From Terriglobia bacterium (lineage in GTDB: Bacteria; Acidobacteriota; Terriglobia; Bryobacterales; Bryobacteraceae), in contig JAIQFE010000011.1 in the NCBI GenBank assembly GCA_020073445.1, forward strand, positions 62,001 to 126,000: 64,000 bases of DNA. The letters are read 5' to 3'. The notes beneath the pieces were generated by a model that was given only the letters and a program-made list of their open reading frames with translations, did not search any database and was not told the origin of the DNA. The number at the start of each line of letters is the position of its first letter. Within the stretch, counting starts at the first letter, position 1. The translations under genes were made by a program, and so were the position numbers. Of this stretch, positions 56,572 to 64,000 are shown piece after piece.

Positions 56572-57768
56572 ATGGAATTATTTAAGAACACCAATTTCGA
56601 TTTTCTCGGTAAGAAGTGGCCTTTCATCGGCTTATCGCTCGTGTTGACGGCGGCGGGGTTCATCAGTATCGGAATGAAGGGCATGCGTTACGGCATCGAC
56701 TTCAAGGGGGGCGCGCAAATGTCGCTGCGCTTCGCCCAGGAACCGCCCGTTCAGCAGATCCGCAGCGCGCTCGAAAGCAAGCTGCCCGGCGAGATCTCCG
56801 TACAGCAGATCAGCGGAAAGCCTGAAGTTTTGATCGGTACCGAGATCAAGGATGAGAAGGAGTTGAACGCCAACCGCCAGTTGATCGACGAAACCCTGCG
56901 CGGGATGTTCGGAGGCGCCGACGGCAAGTTCGACTTGAATAACTCTTCTTCCACGGAGCTGGCTGACCGTCTGCGCGGGCCGTTGCAGCAGGCGGGAGTC
57001 CCACTCTCCGAGCAGGACCTGCAGGATCTGTGCGCCGCGATCAATGGCTATCGGGCCGATCACGGCGGAATCCTGCGCTCCGCCGACGAGCTTTCCGGCG
57101 TGAAGGGCGTGACGCCCAAGGTCATCGAAGTCCTCAAGGCCAATGTCAGCTTTGGGCCATTCACAATTTTGTCGACCGAAGTGGTGGGTCCCAAAATCGG
57201 CGACGAACTGCGGCGTCAGGCCGTGCTCGCCACGTTGTATGCGCTGGGCGGGATGCTGGTGTACATCGCTTTCCGTTTCGAATGGATTTACGGCGTGGCC
57301 GCCGTGGTCGCGGTGTTTCACGACACGCTCATCACCATCGGGCTTTTCTCGCTGTTCAACAAGCCGATTTCGCTGACCGTTGTGGCCGCGCTGCTGACCC
57401 TGGTCGGTTATTCGATGAACGACACCATCGTGGTTTTCGATCGAATTCGAGAGAACCTGAAGATGGTGCGCCGCGAGTCGCTGGAAAACGTCATCAACCT
57501 CAGCGTCAATCAAACCTTGAGCCGGACCGTGCTGACCAGCGGCCTCACCTTGCTGACGGCGCTGGCGCTGTTGCTGTTCGGTGGAGACGTGCTGAACGGG
57601 TTTTCCTTTGCGCTGGTGGCGGGTATTATTGTGGGGACGTATTCTTCGGTTTTCGTCGCCAGTCCGATTTTGGTATTCTGGCAGAACTTCCGCGGGACGG
57701 GTAAGCCCGCCGCGGCCGCGCCGGCCCCTCGGGAAACAGCCGGCCAACGGAAAGCTGTACGAGGGTAG
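56572..57768 (+). CDS. secF: Protein translocase subunit SecF, with enlarged periplasmic domain
   Basis: 398 residues, against about 310-320 typical. Standard parts: helix 1, MRYGIDFKGGAQMSLRF, and the C-terminal core STEVVGPKIGDELRRQAV..., YSMNDTIVVFDRIRENL. Between about 120 and 192 an extra, predicted periplasmic segment occurs. It holds ILRSADELSGVKGVTPKVIEVL (about 168-189), a helix-hairpin-helix-like motif of the type seen in GspK/ComEA-like domains. Role of the insertion is unknown. The alanine/proline-rich C-tail is cytoplasmic. Confidence 0.93.
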   Translation: MELFKNTNFDFLGKKWPFIGLSLVLTAAGFISIGMKGMRYGIDFKGGAQMSLRFAQEPPVQQIRSALESKLPGEISVQQISGKPEVLIGTEIKDEKELNANRQLIDETLRGMFGGADGKFDLNNSSSTELADRLRGPLQQAGVPLSEQDLQDLCAAINGYRADHGGILRSADELSGVKGVTPKVIEVLKANVSFGPFTILSTEVVGPKIGDELRRQAVLATLYALGGMLVYIAFRFEWIYGVAAVVAVFHDTLITIGLFSLFNKPISLTVVAALLTLVGYSMNDTIVVFDRIRENLKMVRRESLENVINLSVNQTLSRTVLTSGLTLLTALALLLFGGDVLNGFSFALVAGIIVGTYSSVFVASPILVFWQNFRGTGKPAAAAPAPRETAGQRKAVRG

Positions 57769-57802
57769 TGCGTGCGCTGCTTAGGAAATAGGAGAACGGG
57801 AG

Positions 57803-58540
57803 ATGTTTGATCAGACCTTCGTAGATGGAGTTGGGAAAACAAACAAGAGCTGGACGGTAACGCTGTCGTTCCTGATCCAGGTCGGCATCATCAGTGTGCT
57901 GGTCATCCTCCCCCTGATCTTCACGGATGTTTTGCCGAAGGCGCAGTTAGTCAGTCTGCTGCAAGCGCCGGCGCCGCCGCCTCCTCCGCCACCACCGCCG
58001 CCGCCCACCCCGGTCAAGGTCATCAAAGTTCCGCCACGCCAGTTTGACGCTGGAAAGCTGATGGCGCCCAAGGAAATTCCGAAATCTGTAGCGACTATCG
58101 TGGAGGCGGAGCTTCCACCTTCGGTTTCGAACGTAGCGGTTGTGGTCGGCGTCCCGGGCGGTGTTCCGGGAGGAGCCATCGGCGGACTTGCCGGGCTCGC
58201 GCCGCCGCCTCCGCCTCCTCCGCCACCACCGCCGCCACCCAAGGAATCGAAGCCGGTGACCGTGGGCGGAAAGGTCTTCGAAGGTCGTATCGTGAAGCGC
58301 GTGCCGCCGGATTATCCGAGAGTCGCGAAACTGGCGCGCGTGCAGGGCGCGGTGCGTTACACGGCATTCATTGGAAAAGATGGCAAGATCCGGGACTTGA
58401 AGTACGTCTCCGGTCCCGCCATGCTGGCCACTCCGGAAGTACTGAGGGCGGTCTCGGAATGGGAATACCAGCCTTACTTGTTGAACGGTGAGCCGGTGGA
58501 TGTCCAGACCGAGATTACAGTGAATTTTGTACTGAACTAG
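57803..58540 (+). CDS. tonB: TonB energy-transducing protein
   Basis: 245 residues. N-terminal anchor helix (TLSFLIQVGIISVLVILPLIF, about 20-40), two polyproline tracts (about 57-70 and 134-146, each more than ten prolines), and the TonB C-terminal domain (GRIVKRVPPDYPRVAKLARVQGAVRYTAFIGKDGKIRDLKYVSGPAMLATPEVLRAV...). Transmits proton-motive force from ExbBD to outer-membrane receptors. GGAGAACGGGAG precedes ATG. First in the tonB-exbB-exbD-exbD run, in which it follows secF by 34 bases. Confidence 0.92.
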   Translation: MFDQTFVDGVGKTNKSWTVTLSFLIQVGIISVLVILPLIFTDVLPKAQLVSLLQAPAPPPPPPPPPPPTPVKVIKVPPRQFDAGKLMAPKEIPKSVATIVEAELPPSVSNVAVVVGVPGGVPGGAIGGLAGLAPPPPPPPPPPPPPKESKPVTVGGKVFEGRIVKRVPPDYPRVAKLARVQGAVRYTAFIGKDGKIRDLKYVSGPAMLATPEVLRAVSEWEYQPYLLNGEPVDVQTEITVNFVLN

Positions 58541-58628
58541 TTTTGTATTGAACAAGGTTTGTATTGGAAAGAGGCGGCTGCGGCGTAGAGAAACGTCCGT
58601 GGTCCAAAATCAACTCGCAGGAGACTAA

Positions 58629-59366
58629 ATGATGTTTTTACAGTTGCAATCCCAGGCATTCTTGCTTCTTCAGGAACGGGCGGTCAGCTTCGACCTGATG
58701 ACGATGTGGAACAACATGGAATGGCCGGCCCGCACGGTCGTAATCGTGCTGTTCATTATGTCGGCATGGTCCATCGGTGTGATGATCGACCGCTGGATCG
58801 CTTATAACGGAGCCCGTAGCCAGTCCCGCGCCTTCGCCCCGGCCGTAGCTGGAGCGTTGCGCGAGGGCAAGCTGGATGAAGCGATCAAGATCGCCGACCG
58901 GTACGGCAAGAGCCACCTGGCCAAGGTCGTCGTGGCCGGTCTGCAGGAGTTTCGGGCGCACCAGATGAGCTCGGAAATCTCGGGTGAAGAAATTGAGGCT
59001 TCCCGCCGCGCCCTGGAACGCGCGCAAGCCATCGTGCACGCTGAGCTGAAGCGCGGCGTCTCGACGCTGGCGACCATCGCATCCTCGTCCCCCTTCGTGG
59101 GACTGCTGGGAACGGTCGTCGGCATCATCAACGCGTTCAAGGGAATTGCGAGCGCCAAATCGGCCGGTCTGAGCGCGGTGGCGGGCGGTATTTCGGAAGC
59201 CCTGGTGACCACCGCCGTCGGTCTGTTGGTCGCCATCCCCGCGGTCTGGATGTATAACTACTTCAGCAACCGCGTGGAAGCGTTCGACGTCGAGATGGGT
59301 AACTCCAGCTCGGAACTGATCGACTACTTCCTGAAGCGGACCCAACGGGCCAGCGCAGGGAAGTAG
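58629..59366 (+). CDS. exbB: ExbB/TolQ/MotA proton-channel protein
   Basis: 245 residues. Helix 1 (RTVVIVLFIMSAWSIGVMI), cytoplasmic loop, and the MotA-TolQ-ExbB core ASSSPFVGLLGTVVGIINAFKGIA followed by GGISEALVTTAVGLLVAIPAVWMYNYFSNR. Forms the pentameric channel around an ExbD dimer. Preceded by an AGGAG site. Followed by two exbD genes. Confidence 0.93.
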   Translation: MMFLQLQSQAFLLLQERAVSFDLMTMWNNMEWPARTVVIVLFIMSAWSIGVMIDRWIAYNGARSQSRAFAPAVAGALREGKLDEAIKIADRYGKSHLAKVVVAGLQEFRAHQMSSEISGEEIEASRRALERAQAIVHAELKRGVSTLATIASSSPFVGLLGTVVGIINAFKGIASAKSAGLSAVAGGISEALVTTAVGLLVAIPAVWMYNYFSNRVEAFDVEMGNSSSELIDYFLKRTQRASAGK

Positions 59367-59400
59367 GTTCTCTAGTCTCTTTGCGAATGTTGACGGAGGG

Positions 59401-59419
59401 GGCGCCGCCGAGCGGCGCC
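59401..59419. repeat. Perfect 8-bp stem between exbB and exbD
   Basis: GGCGCCGC-CGA-GCGGCGCC, a 19-base hairpin in the 95-base gap. No T run follows, so it is not a terminator; it may tune downstream expression or stabilise mRNA. Confidence 0.5.
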
Positions 59420-59461
59420 TCGTCTGAAGAGGATTGACGGGAGTGCGTCGGGAGTACTGAT

Positions 59462-59914
59462 ATGAAGAAGCCAGAAGCCCCAGTAGTCGTCTCCGAGATC
59501 AACGTCACGCCGATGGTGGACGTCATGCTCGTGCTGCTGATCATTTTCATTGTGATCACGCCCTTGCTGACCAAGGGGCAGCCGGTGGACTATGTGAAAG
59601 CGAAGAATCCGATTGCGATGCAAAACGCGGACAAGGAAGACGCGATTCTGATATCCGTGACGCGCGATGGGAAGTCTTTCCTGAGCCCCGGCAATAAGCA
59701 GGTGGCCGTGGACGAGTTGCCCACCAAGGTCCAGGATCTGTTGACTAACAAGCTAGACAAGACCGTGTACATCCGCGCGGACGCCCGCTCCAAATATCAG
59801 GCAGTGGAGGACGTGGTGGACAATTTGCGCGCGGCCGGCGTGGACCAGCTGGGACTGATTACGGAGACCCCTGCTGGCGCGGCACAAGCTACGGCTGCGA
59901 CTCCGGTTCAGTAG
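59462..59914 (+). CDS. exbD: ExbD/TolR proton-channel protein, first copy
   Basis: 150 residues. ISEINVTPMVDVMLVLLIIFIVITPLL contains the conserved transmembrane Asp. The periplasmic part (YVKAKNPIAMQNADKEDAILISVTRDGKS ... VYIRADARSKYQAVEDVVDNLRAAGVDQLGLIT) is the ExbD/TolR domain. GGGAG lies just before ATG. Confidence 0.92.
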   Translation: MKKPEAPVVVSEINVTPMVDVMLVLLIIFIVITPLLTKGQPVDYVKAKNPIAMQNADKEDAILISVTRDGKSFLSPGNKQVAVDELPTKVQDLLTNKLDKTVYIRADARSKYQAVEDVVDNLRAAGVDQLGLITETPAGAAQATAATPVQ

Positions 59915-59964
59915 GTTTTCGATTGGATTTAGGGCGAGCTTAGAGCAGGCAAGGAGAATTTCTT

Positions 59965-60387
59965 ATGGCAATGGCAGTCGGCGGCGGGAAGCGGGTCCAG
60001 GCGAACATCAACGTGACGCCGCTCATTGACGTGCTACTGGTGCTGCTGATCATCTTCATGGTGATCACGCCCTTGACGCCGTACGGGCTGGAGGCGATCG
60101 CGCCGCAGCCACCCAAGAAGGATCAGCCTACCAAGCAGGATGAGCGCACGGTAGTGATTCAGATCGAAAAAGACCAGTCCATGAAGATCAACGAGGAGCC
60201 CACCGATTTCGATAAGCTGGGTCCCCGTCTGGAGCAGGTGTTTAAAACCCGCGCCGAACGCGTGGTGTTCGTGAAGGGCGATCCGGACCTGGATTTCCAG
60301 ACTGTGGCGCGGGCCATCGATATCGCCAAAGGGGCCGGCATCGACAAGATTGGTCTGATGACGCCCAAGATCGAAGCAGGCGAGTAA
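59965..60387 (+). CDS. exbD: ExbD/TolR proton-channel protein, second copy
   Basis: 140 residues. VQANINVTPLIDVLLVLLIIFMVITPL again holds the transmembrane Asp. It diverges from the first copy in the periplasmic domain (IAPQPPKKDQPTKQDERTVVIQIEKDQ), so the two may form a heterodimer or serve different complexes. AAGGAG upstream. Confidence 0.92.
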   Translation: MAMAVGGGKRVQANINVTPLIDVLLVLLIIFMVITPLTPYGLEAIAPQPPKKDQPTKQDERTVVIQIEKDQSMKINEEPTDFDKLGPRLEQVFKTRAERVVFVKGDPDLDFQTVARAIDIAKGAGIDKIGLMTPKIEAGE

Positions 60388-60433
60388 TATCATCGCTCCC
60401 GAGTAATTTAACGACGAGGAGAAGAAAGTCTTT

Positions 60434-61276
60434 ATGCGCAGAATACCGACCCTGAGCGCGGCGCTGCTCGCTGCGGCAATGATCCTGGCGGGGACCGGCT
60501 GCAGTTTTCTCAAATCCCGCGATCATATCAATCAGGGAATCGCCTCCTACCGCAACGCCAAATACGGCGAGGCCGTCGATCATTTCGAGAAGGCCATCCA
60601 GCTGGATCCGAATAACCCAACGCCACGGATGTACCTGGCGACCTCTTACATGGTCCAGTGGATCCCCGGCGCGGAATCGCCTGAGAATCTCGAGTATGCC
60701 CGGAAGGCGAAGGAAGAGTTCCTGAAGGTTCTGGATAAGGACCCCAACGAGAAGACGGCCTTGGCGTACCTGGCCACGCTGGCGTTTAACCAGGCTCTAT
60801 CGCTCCCGCAGGACGAGAAGCTGAAGATGTTCGATGAAGCCGCCAAGTGGCATCGCCGCCGCCTGGAAGTGGATCCCAAGGAGAAGGAAGCCTACTACAC
60901 CCTGGGCGTGATCGCGTATCAAAAGTGGATTCCCGCGCTGAATTTGGCCCGCTCCAATCTGCGGATGCGCCCCGAGGATCCCGGTCCGCTCAAGGATAAG
61001 AAGGTCAAGGAAGAGCTGCTAGCGCAGTACGGTCCCATCGTCGACGAAGGGATGATGGATCTCAACAAAGCCCTGGAGATCGATCCCGAGTACGACGATG
61101 CCATGGCGTACCTGAATCTGCTGACGCGCGAGCGCGCCGATCTTCTGGACAGCCAGGACGACTACAAGAAGCAGATCGAGATCGCGGACGCCTGGCTGCA
61201 GAAAGCCTTGGATACCAAGAAGATCAAGGCTGCCCGCGCCGCCAAGCAACCGGGCGGCATCCACGCCGAAAACTAA
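60434..61276 (+). CDS. Exported TPR-repeat protein (possible lipoprotein)
   Basis: 280 residues. N-terminus MRRIPTLSAALLAAAMILAGTGCS has a hydrophobic signal and one Cys, but GTGC is not an ideal lipobox. TPR-like units follow: YRNAKYGEAVDHFEKAIQLDPNNPTPRMYLATSY, later DLNKALEIDPEYDDAMAYLN. It is last in the tonB-exb run and may organise or couple that system at the envelope. GAGGAGAAGAAAG upstream. The REPIN copy C follows 27 bases after its stop. Confidence 0.8.
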   Translation: MRRIPTLSAALLAAAMILAGTGCSFLKSRDHINQGIASYRNAKYGEAVDHFEKAIQLDPNNPTPRMYLATSYMVQWIPGAESPENLEYARKAKEEFLKVLDKDPNEKTALAYLATLAFNQALSLPQDEKLKMFDEAAKWHRRRLEVDPKEKEAYYTLGVIAYQKWIPALNLARSNLRMRPEDPGPLKDKKVKEELLAQYGPIVDEGMMDLNKALEIDPEYDDAMAYLNLLTRERADLLDSQDDYKKQIEIADAWLQKALDTKKIKAARAAKQPGGIHAEN

Positions 61277-61303
61277 GCCCTGTGGGCCAGGATTGCTGAC
61301 ATA

Positions 61304-61382
61304 GGGGATAGGCAGCTCTGTCCACTCCCAGGCTCGTGCGCGAAGTCACAAGTTTAGGGAGGGGACAGAGTAGCCTGTCCCC
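61304..61382. repeat. REPIN-like double-hairpin repeat, copy C
   Basis: 79 bp. Ends GGGGATAG and CTGTCCCC, with one change in the left arm from copies A and B; the same internal GGCAGCTCTGTCCACTCCCA and GGGGACAGAGTAGCCTGTCC blocks occur. It lies 27 bases after the TPR gene and 75 bases before relA. Confidence 0.8.
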
Positions 61383-61457
61383 CCGCGCAGCACGCATCTC
61401 CGCAACCGCTGAAAAACCTGCCCCACACTTAAGGCTTCGATACACTGGTATCACTGG

Positions 61458-63704
61458 ATGCCACCGGAATCCACTGATATCGTTCCGCCCGCCACTCCAA
61501 CGGCTGTAACTGCGCTGGCCGAGCCTCCTCCGTCCGTCGAAACACTGTATCGCGGCCTGGAGGCGCACCTGCGGGAAACCCGTCCCAAGGAGGATCTGGC
61601 GCCCTTAGAACGCGCCTATCGCTTCGCAGCAGACCGCCATCTGGGCCAGACCCGAGTATCCGGCGAGCCTTACATGACCCATCCCCTGCTGGTTACCCGC
61701 CAGCTCGCGGACATGAACATGGACATGGTCTGCCTCCAGACCGGGCTTCTGCACGATGTGGTCGAGGATACCTCGGCGACGCTGGAAGAAGTCCGCAAGG
61801 AATTCGGCGACGAGGTGGCCCGCTGCGTCGACGGCGTTACCAAGCTGAGCAAGCTCGACCTCGCTTCCCGCGAGGAACGCCAGGCCGAAAGCGTGCGCAA
61901 GATGCTGCTGGCCATGGTCGACGATATCCGCGTCATCCTGGTCAAACTGGCCGACCGCCTGCATAACATGCGCACGCTGGGCTCGCTGCCTCCGGAGAAG
62001 CGGCTGCGAATCGCCCAGGAAACCATGGATATCTACGCGCCCATCGCCCACCGCCTGGGAATGGGAAAGATCCGCAGCGAGCTGGAGGATCTGGCGTTTC
62101 GGTACCTGGAGCCCGAGGCCTCCGAAGGCCTGCTGCGCGAATTCGAAGCGGCCCGCCCCGGCAATGAAGCGTTTCTCAACAACGTCAAGCATATTGTCGA
62201 GGTCAACCTGGCTCGCGAAGGGATTCCCGCGCGTGTCGAAACTCGCGTGAAGCGAGCCTACTCCGTATTCCAAAAGCTCAAGCGCCAGAAAATCGTTTTG
62301 GACCAGGTGTACGATCTTCTCGCCGTGCGCATCATTACGGATTCTGTCAAGAACTGTTACGCGGCTCTGGGCGTCATCCACAACGAATGGCATCCCATCC
62401 CCGGCCGGATCAAGGATTTCATCGCTATTCCGCGGCCGAATCTGTACCAGTCCCTGCACACGTCCGTCATGGGCCCGGAAGGCCGCCATTTCGAAGTCCA
62501 GATCCGCACCGATGAAATGCACCGCATCGCCGAGGAGGGTATCGCGGCGCACTGGAAGTACAAGGAAGGCCGCCGAGGCCCCGCCGCCGACGATCAGCGC
62601 ATCTCCTGGCTCCGCCAGCTGGTCGAATGGCAGCGCGATATGCGCGATTCCGGCGAGTTCATGTCCACCCTGAAGGTGGATCTCTATCCGGAAGAAGTTT
62701 ACTGTTTCACCCCCAAGGGCCGCGTAATCGCCTTGCCGCGGGGAGGCACGCCCATTGATTTCGCGTATGCCATCCACTCCGACGTAGGCAACACCTGCGT
62801 GGGTGCCAAGGTCAACGGGCGCATCGTGCAGCTAAAGCATCCGCTTGGCAATGGCGATGTAGTAGAGATTCTGACCCAGACCGGCCATCTGCCCAGCAAA
62901 GATTGGCTCGGGGTGGTGAAAACGGCCCGCGCGCGCAACAAGATCCGGCACGTCATCAATACCACCGAGCGCGCCAAGGCTATCGAAATCGGCCAGAAGT
63001 ATCTGGAACGGGAAGCGCGCCGCCTGGGCGTCCAATTGGGACGGGTATCCAAAGCTCAGCTGGAAGCCGTGGCAGCGGATTACGGCTGTTCCAAGATGGA
63101 GGATCTGCACGCCGCGCTGGGCTATGGAAAATATTCCGCTCGCCAGGTGCTGCAGAAGATTGCGCCCGAGCTGGTGCCCGCGGAAGTTCCCGAACCCGCC
63201 GCACCCACCCCCGAACGTCCGGCGGCCCATCGTCCCGGCGACGACCAGGATCTGGTTATCCAGGTTAAGGGCATCGATGATCTGATGACCTATCGCGCCA
63301 AGTGCTGCAATCCCATCCGCGGCGAACCCATCGTGGGCTACGTGACGCGTGGGAAAGGCATCGCGGTGCATTCGGTCAACTGCAGCAACGTGCAAAACCT
63401 GATGTACGACGCGGAGCGCAAGATCGAGGTGGAGTGGGCGCGCGCTGTAAGCCATACGTTCCCCGTGGCGCTGCACGTCCGCACCGAGGACCGTCCGGGA
63501 ATGCTCAGCCAGATCACCACCGCTCTGTTCACGGAGCAGACCAACATCCTGAGCCTGGAAACGCACGGCAGCGAAACCGACGGCGGCGCCGTCATAGACA
63601 TGACCCTGGAAGTCAAGGACAAACGGCAGCTCGAACGGGTGGTCTCCGCCATCCGCCGCATCTCCGGCGTCCGCGACATCGAACGAGTGAATGAACGCAC
63701 CTGA
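61458..63704 (+). CDS. relA/spoT: Bifunctional (p)ppGpp synthetase/hydrolase
   Basis: 748 residues. N-terminal HD hydrolase with H-D of LLHDVVED (99-104), then the synthetase segment (RVKRAYSVFQKLKRQ, GRIKDFIAIPRPNLYQSLHTSVMGPEGRHFEVQIRT), TGS (about 405-465; VYCFTPKGRVIALPRGGTPIDFAYAIHSDVGN), helical and C-terminal CC/ACT domains (CCNPIRGEPIVGYVTRGKGIAVHSVNC, and the ACT at the end). The retained HD site predicts that it both makes and degrades alarmone. ATG 61458. Confidence 0.94.
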   Translation: MPPESTDIVPPATPTAVTALAEPPPSVETLYRGLEAHLRETRPKEDLAPLERAYRFAADRHLGQTRVSGEPYMTHPLLVTRQLADMNMDMVCLQTGLLHDVVEDTSATLEEVRKEFGDEVARCVDGVTKLSKLDLASREERQAESVRKMLLAMVDDIRVILVKLADRLHNMRTLGSLPPEKRLRIAQETMDIYAPIAHRLGMGKIRSELEDLAFRYLEPEASEGLLREFEAARPGNEAFLNNVKHIVEVNLAREGIPARVETRVKRAYSVFQKLKRQKIVLDQVYDLLAVRIITDSVKNCYAALGVIHNEWHPIPGRIKDFIAIPRPNLYQSLHTSVMGPEGRHFEVQIRTDEMHRIAEEGIAAHWKYKEGRRGPAADDQRISWLRQLVEWQRDMRDSGEFMSTLKVDLYPEEVYCFTPKGRVIALPRGGTPIDFAYAIHSDVGNTCVGAKVNGRIVQLKHPLGNGDVVEILTQTGHLPSKDWLGVVKTARARNKIRHVINTTERAKAIEIGQKYLEREARRLGVQLGRVSKAQLEAVAADYGCSKMEDLHAALGYGKYSARQVLQKIAPELVPAEVPEPAAPTPERPAAHRPGDDQDLVIQVKGIDDLMTYRAKCCNPIRGEPIVGYVTRGKGIAVHSVNCSNVQNLMYDAERKIEVEWARAVSHTFPVALHVRTEDRPGMLSQITTALFTEQTNILSLETHGSETDGGAVIDMTLEVKDKRQLERVVSAIRRISGVRDIERVNERT

Positions 63705-64000
63705 ACCCGAGCACATCGCCATTTCCAAATCGAAGGGCATCAAGATCGATTGGAAAGACGGCCATCATAGCGATTACGAACTGGGCTACCTGCGCGACGA
63801 GTGTCCCTGCGCCACTTGCACCGGCGCGCACGGCACGGTGCCGCAGAAGACCAGCTATGCGGCTCCTGAGCCGGCCAATCCCTTCAAAATGTTCACGCCC
63901 ACGCTCAAGATGCTGAACGTCGAGCCGGTCGGCGGTTACGCTATTCGCGTGGATTGGAGCGACGGACACGGCTCGGGAATCTATTCGTTCGATTACCTGC
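63691..64000 (+). CDS. DUF971 (gamma-butyrobetaine hydroxylase-like N-terminal domain) protein, partial
   Basis: The start of a gene that runs past the window. ATG 63691 overlaps the relA stop by 14 bases. The 103 visible residues show KSKGIKIDWKDGHHSDYELGYLRDECPCATCTG, the DUF971 zinc-type CxxC motif, and VEPVGGYAIRVDWSDGHGSGIYSFDYL. This family is often encoded next to apbC/mrp-like genes; role in Fe-S handling is suggested but not settled. Confidence 0.85.
   Translation, partial: MNAPEPEHIAISKSKGIKIDWKDGHHSDYELGYLRDECPCATCTGAHGTVPQKTSYAAPEPANPFKMFTPTLKMLNVEPVGGYAIRVDWSDGHGSGIYSFDYL

Noticed and set aside
57811-58242. Glycine-rich minus-strand frame (poly-Gly)
   Set aside because: It is only the antisense of the polyproline tracts of TonB.

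Overview
The window is a high-GC (about 60% by eye), densely packed bacterial chromosome segment. Secreted acidobacterial-type hypothetical proteins, soluble and outer PQQ dehydrogenases, an eukaryotic-type Ser/Thr kinase with TPRs, hopanoid gene hpnE and REP-like palindromes suggest an Acidobacteriota chromosome of the Bryobacterales/Solibacter type. This assignment is inferred from gene content and was not tested against a database. I saw no rRNA, tRNA or CRISPR array. Some 66 protein genes are supported.

Region 1 (1-18.5 kb) is accessory and catabolic. It holds the end of an APS kinase gene, a PHP phosphoesterase whose frame runs into a convergent leucine-rich-repeat gene, and protocatechuate 3,4-dioxygenase pcaHG. 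A small HUH transposase gene bounded by 31-bp inverted repeats and a PQQ alcohol-dehydrogenase-like gene follow. Then comes a tight co-directional cluster: substrate-binding-fold protein, leuB-like dehydrogenase, MFS transporter, SDR, FAD oxidoreductase and two-subunit aconitase X. It looks like an undescribed hydroxy-acid or hydroxy-amino-acid route. Two more MFS genes close the region.

Region 2 (18.6-39.4 kb) is mixed: a fused anthranilate synthase trpE(G), hpnE, ankyrin and carboxypeptidase-regulatory-like small proteins, a PQQ sugar dehydrogenase and a serine hydrolase divergent from a TetR regulator. It continues with a Ser/Thr kinase, an RNB exonuclease, ridA-pyrD, a hybrid histidine kinase, an aromatic-amino-acid-type decarboxylase, and a minus-strand FGGY kinase-kdsC-ACT operon.

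Region 3 (39.4-53.2 kb) has tilS, ftsH and a Gph-like phosphatase. These are followed by a complete-looking minus-strand histidine operon, hisI-G-D-C-(HAD)-B-H-F-A. It is preceded by a His-rich leader peptide and overlapping terminator/antiterminator stems, which form a classical his attenuator. hisE is absent, and a HAD phosphatase sits where a histidinol-phosphatase would be expected. A Cys/Met PLP enzyme and cysS come next.

Region 4 (53.3-64 kb) runs on the plus strand: tgt-yajC-secD-secF, then tonB-exbB-exbD-exbD-TPR protein, relA/spoT and the start of a DUF971 gene. Envelope export and TonB energisation are thus neighbours.

Three copies of an about 80-bp double-hairpin (REPIN-like) repeat sit just downstream of hpnE, ftsH and the TPR gene. 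Other palindromes occur at 35.9, 39.4 and 45.0 kb.
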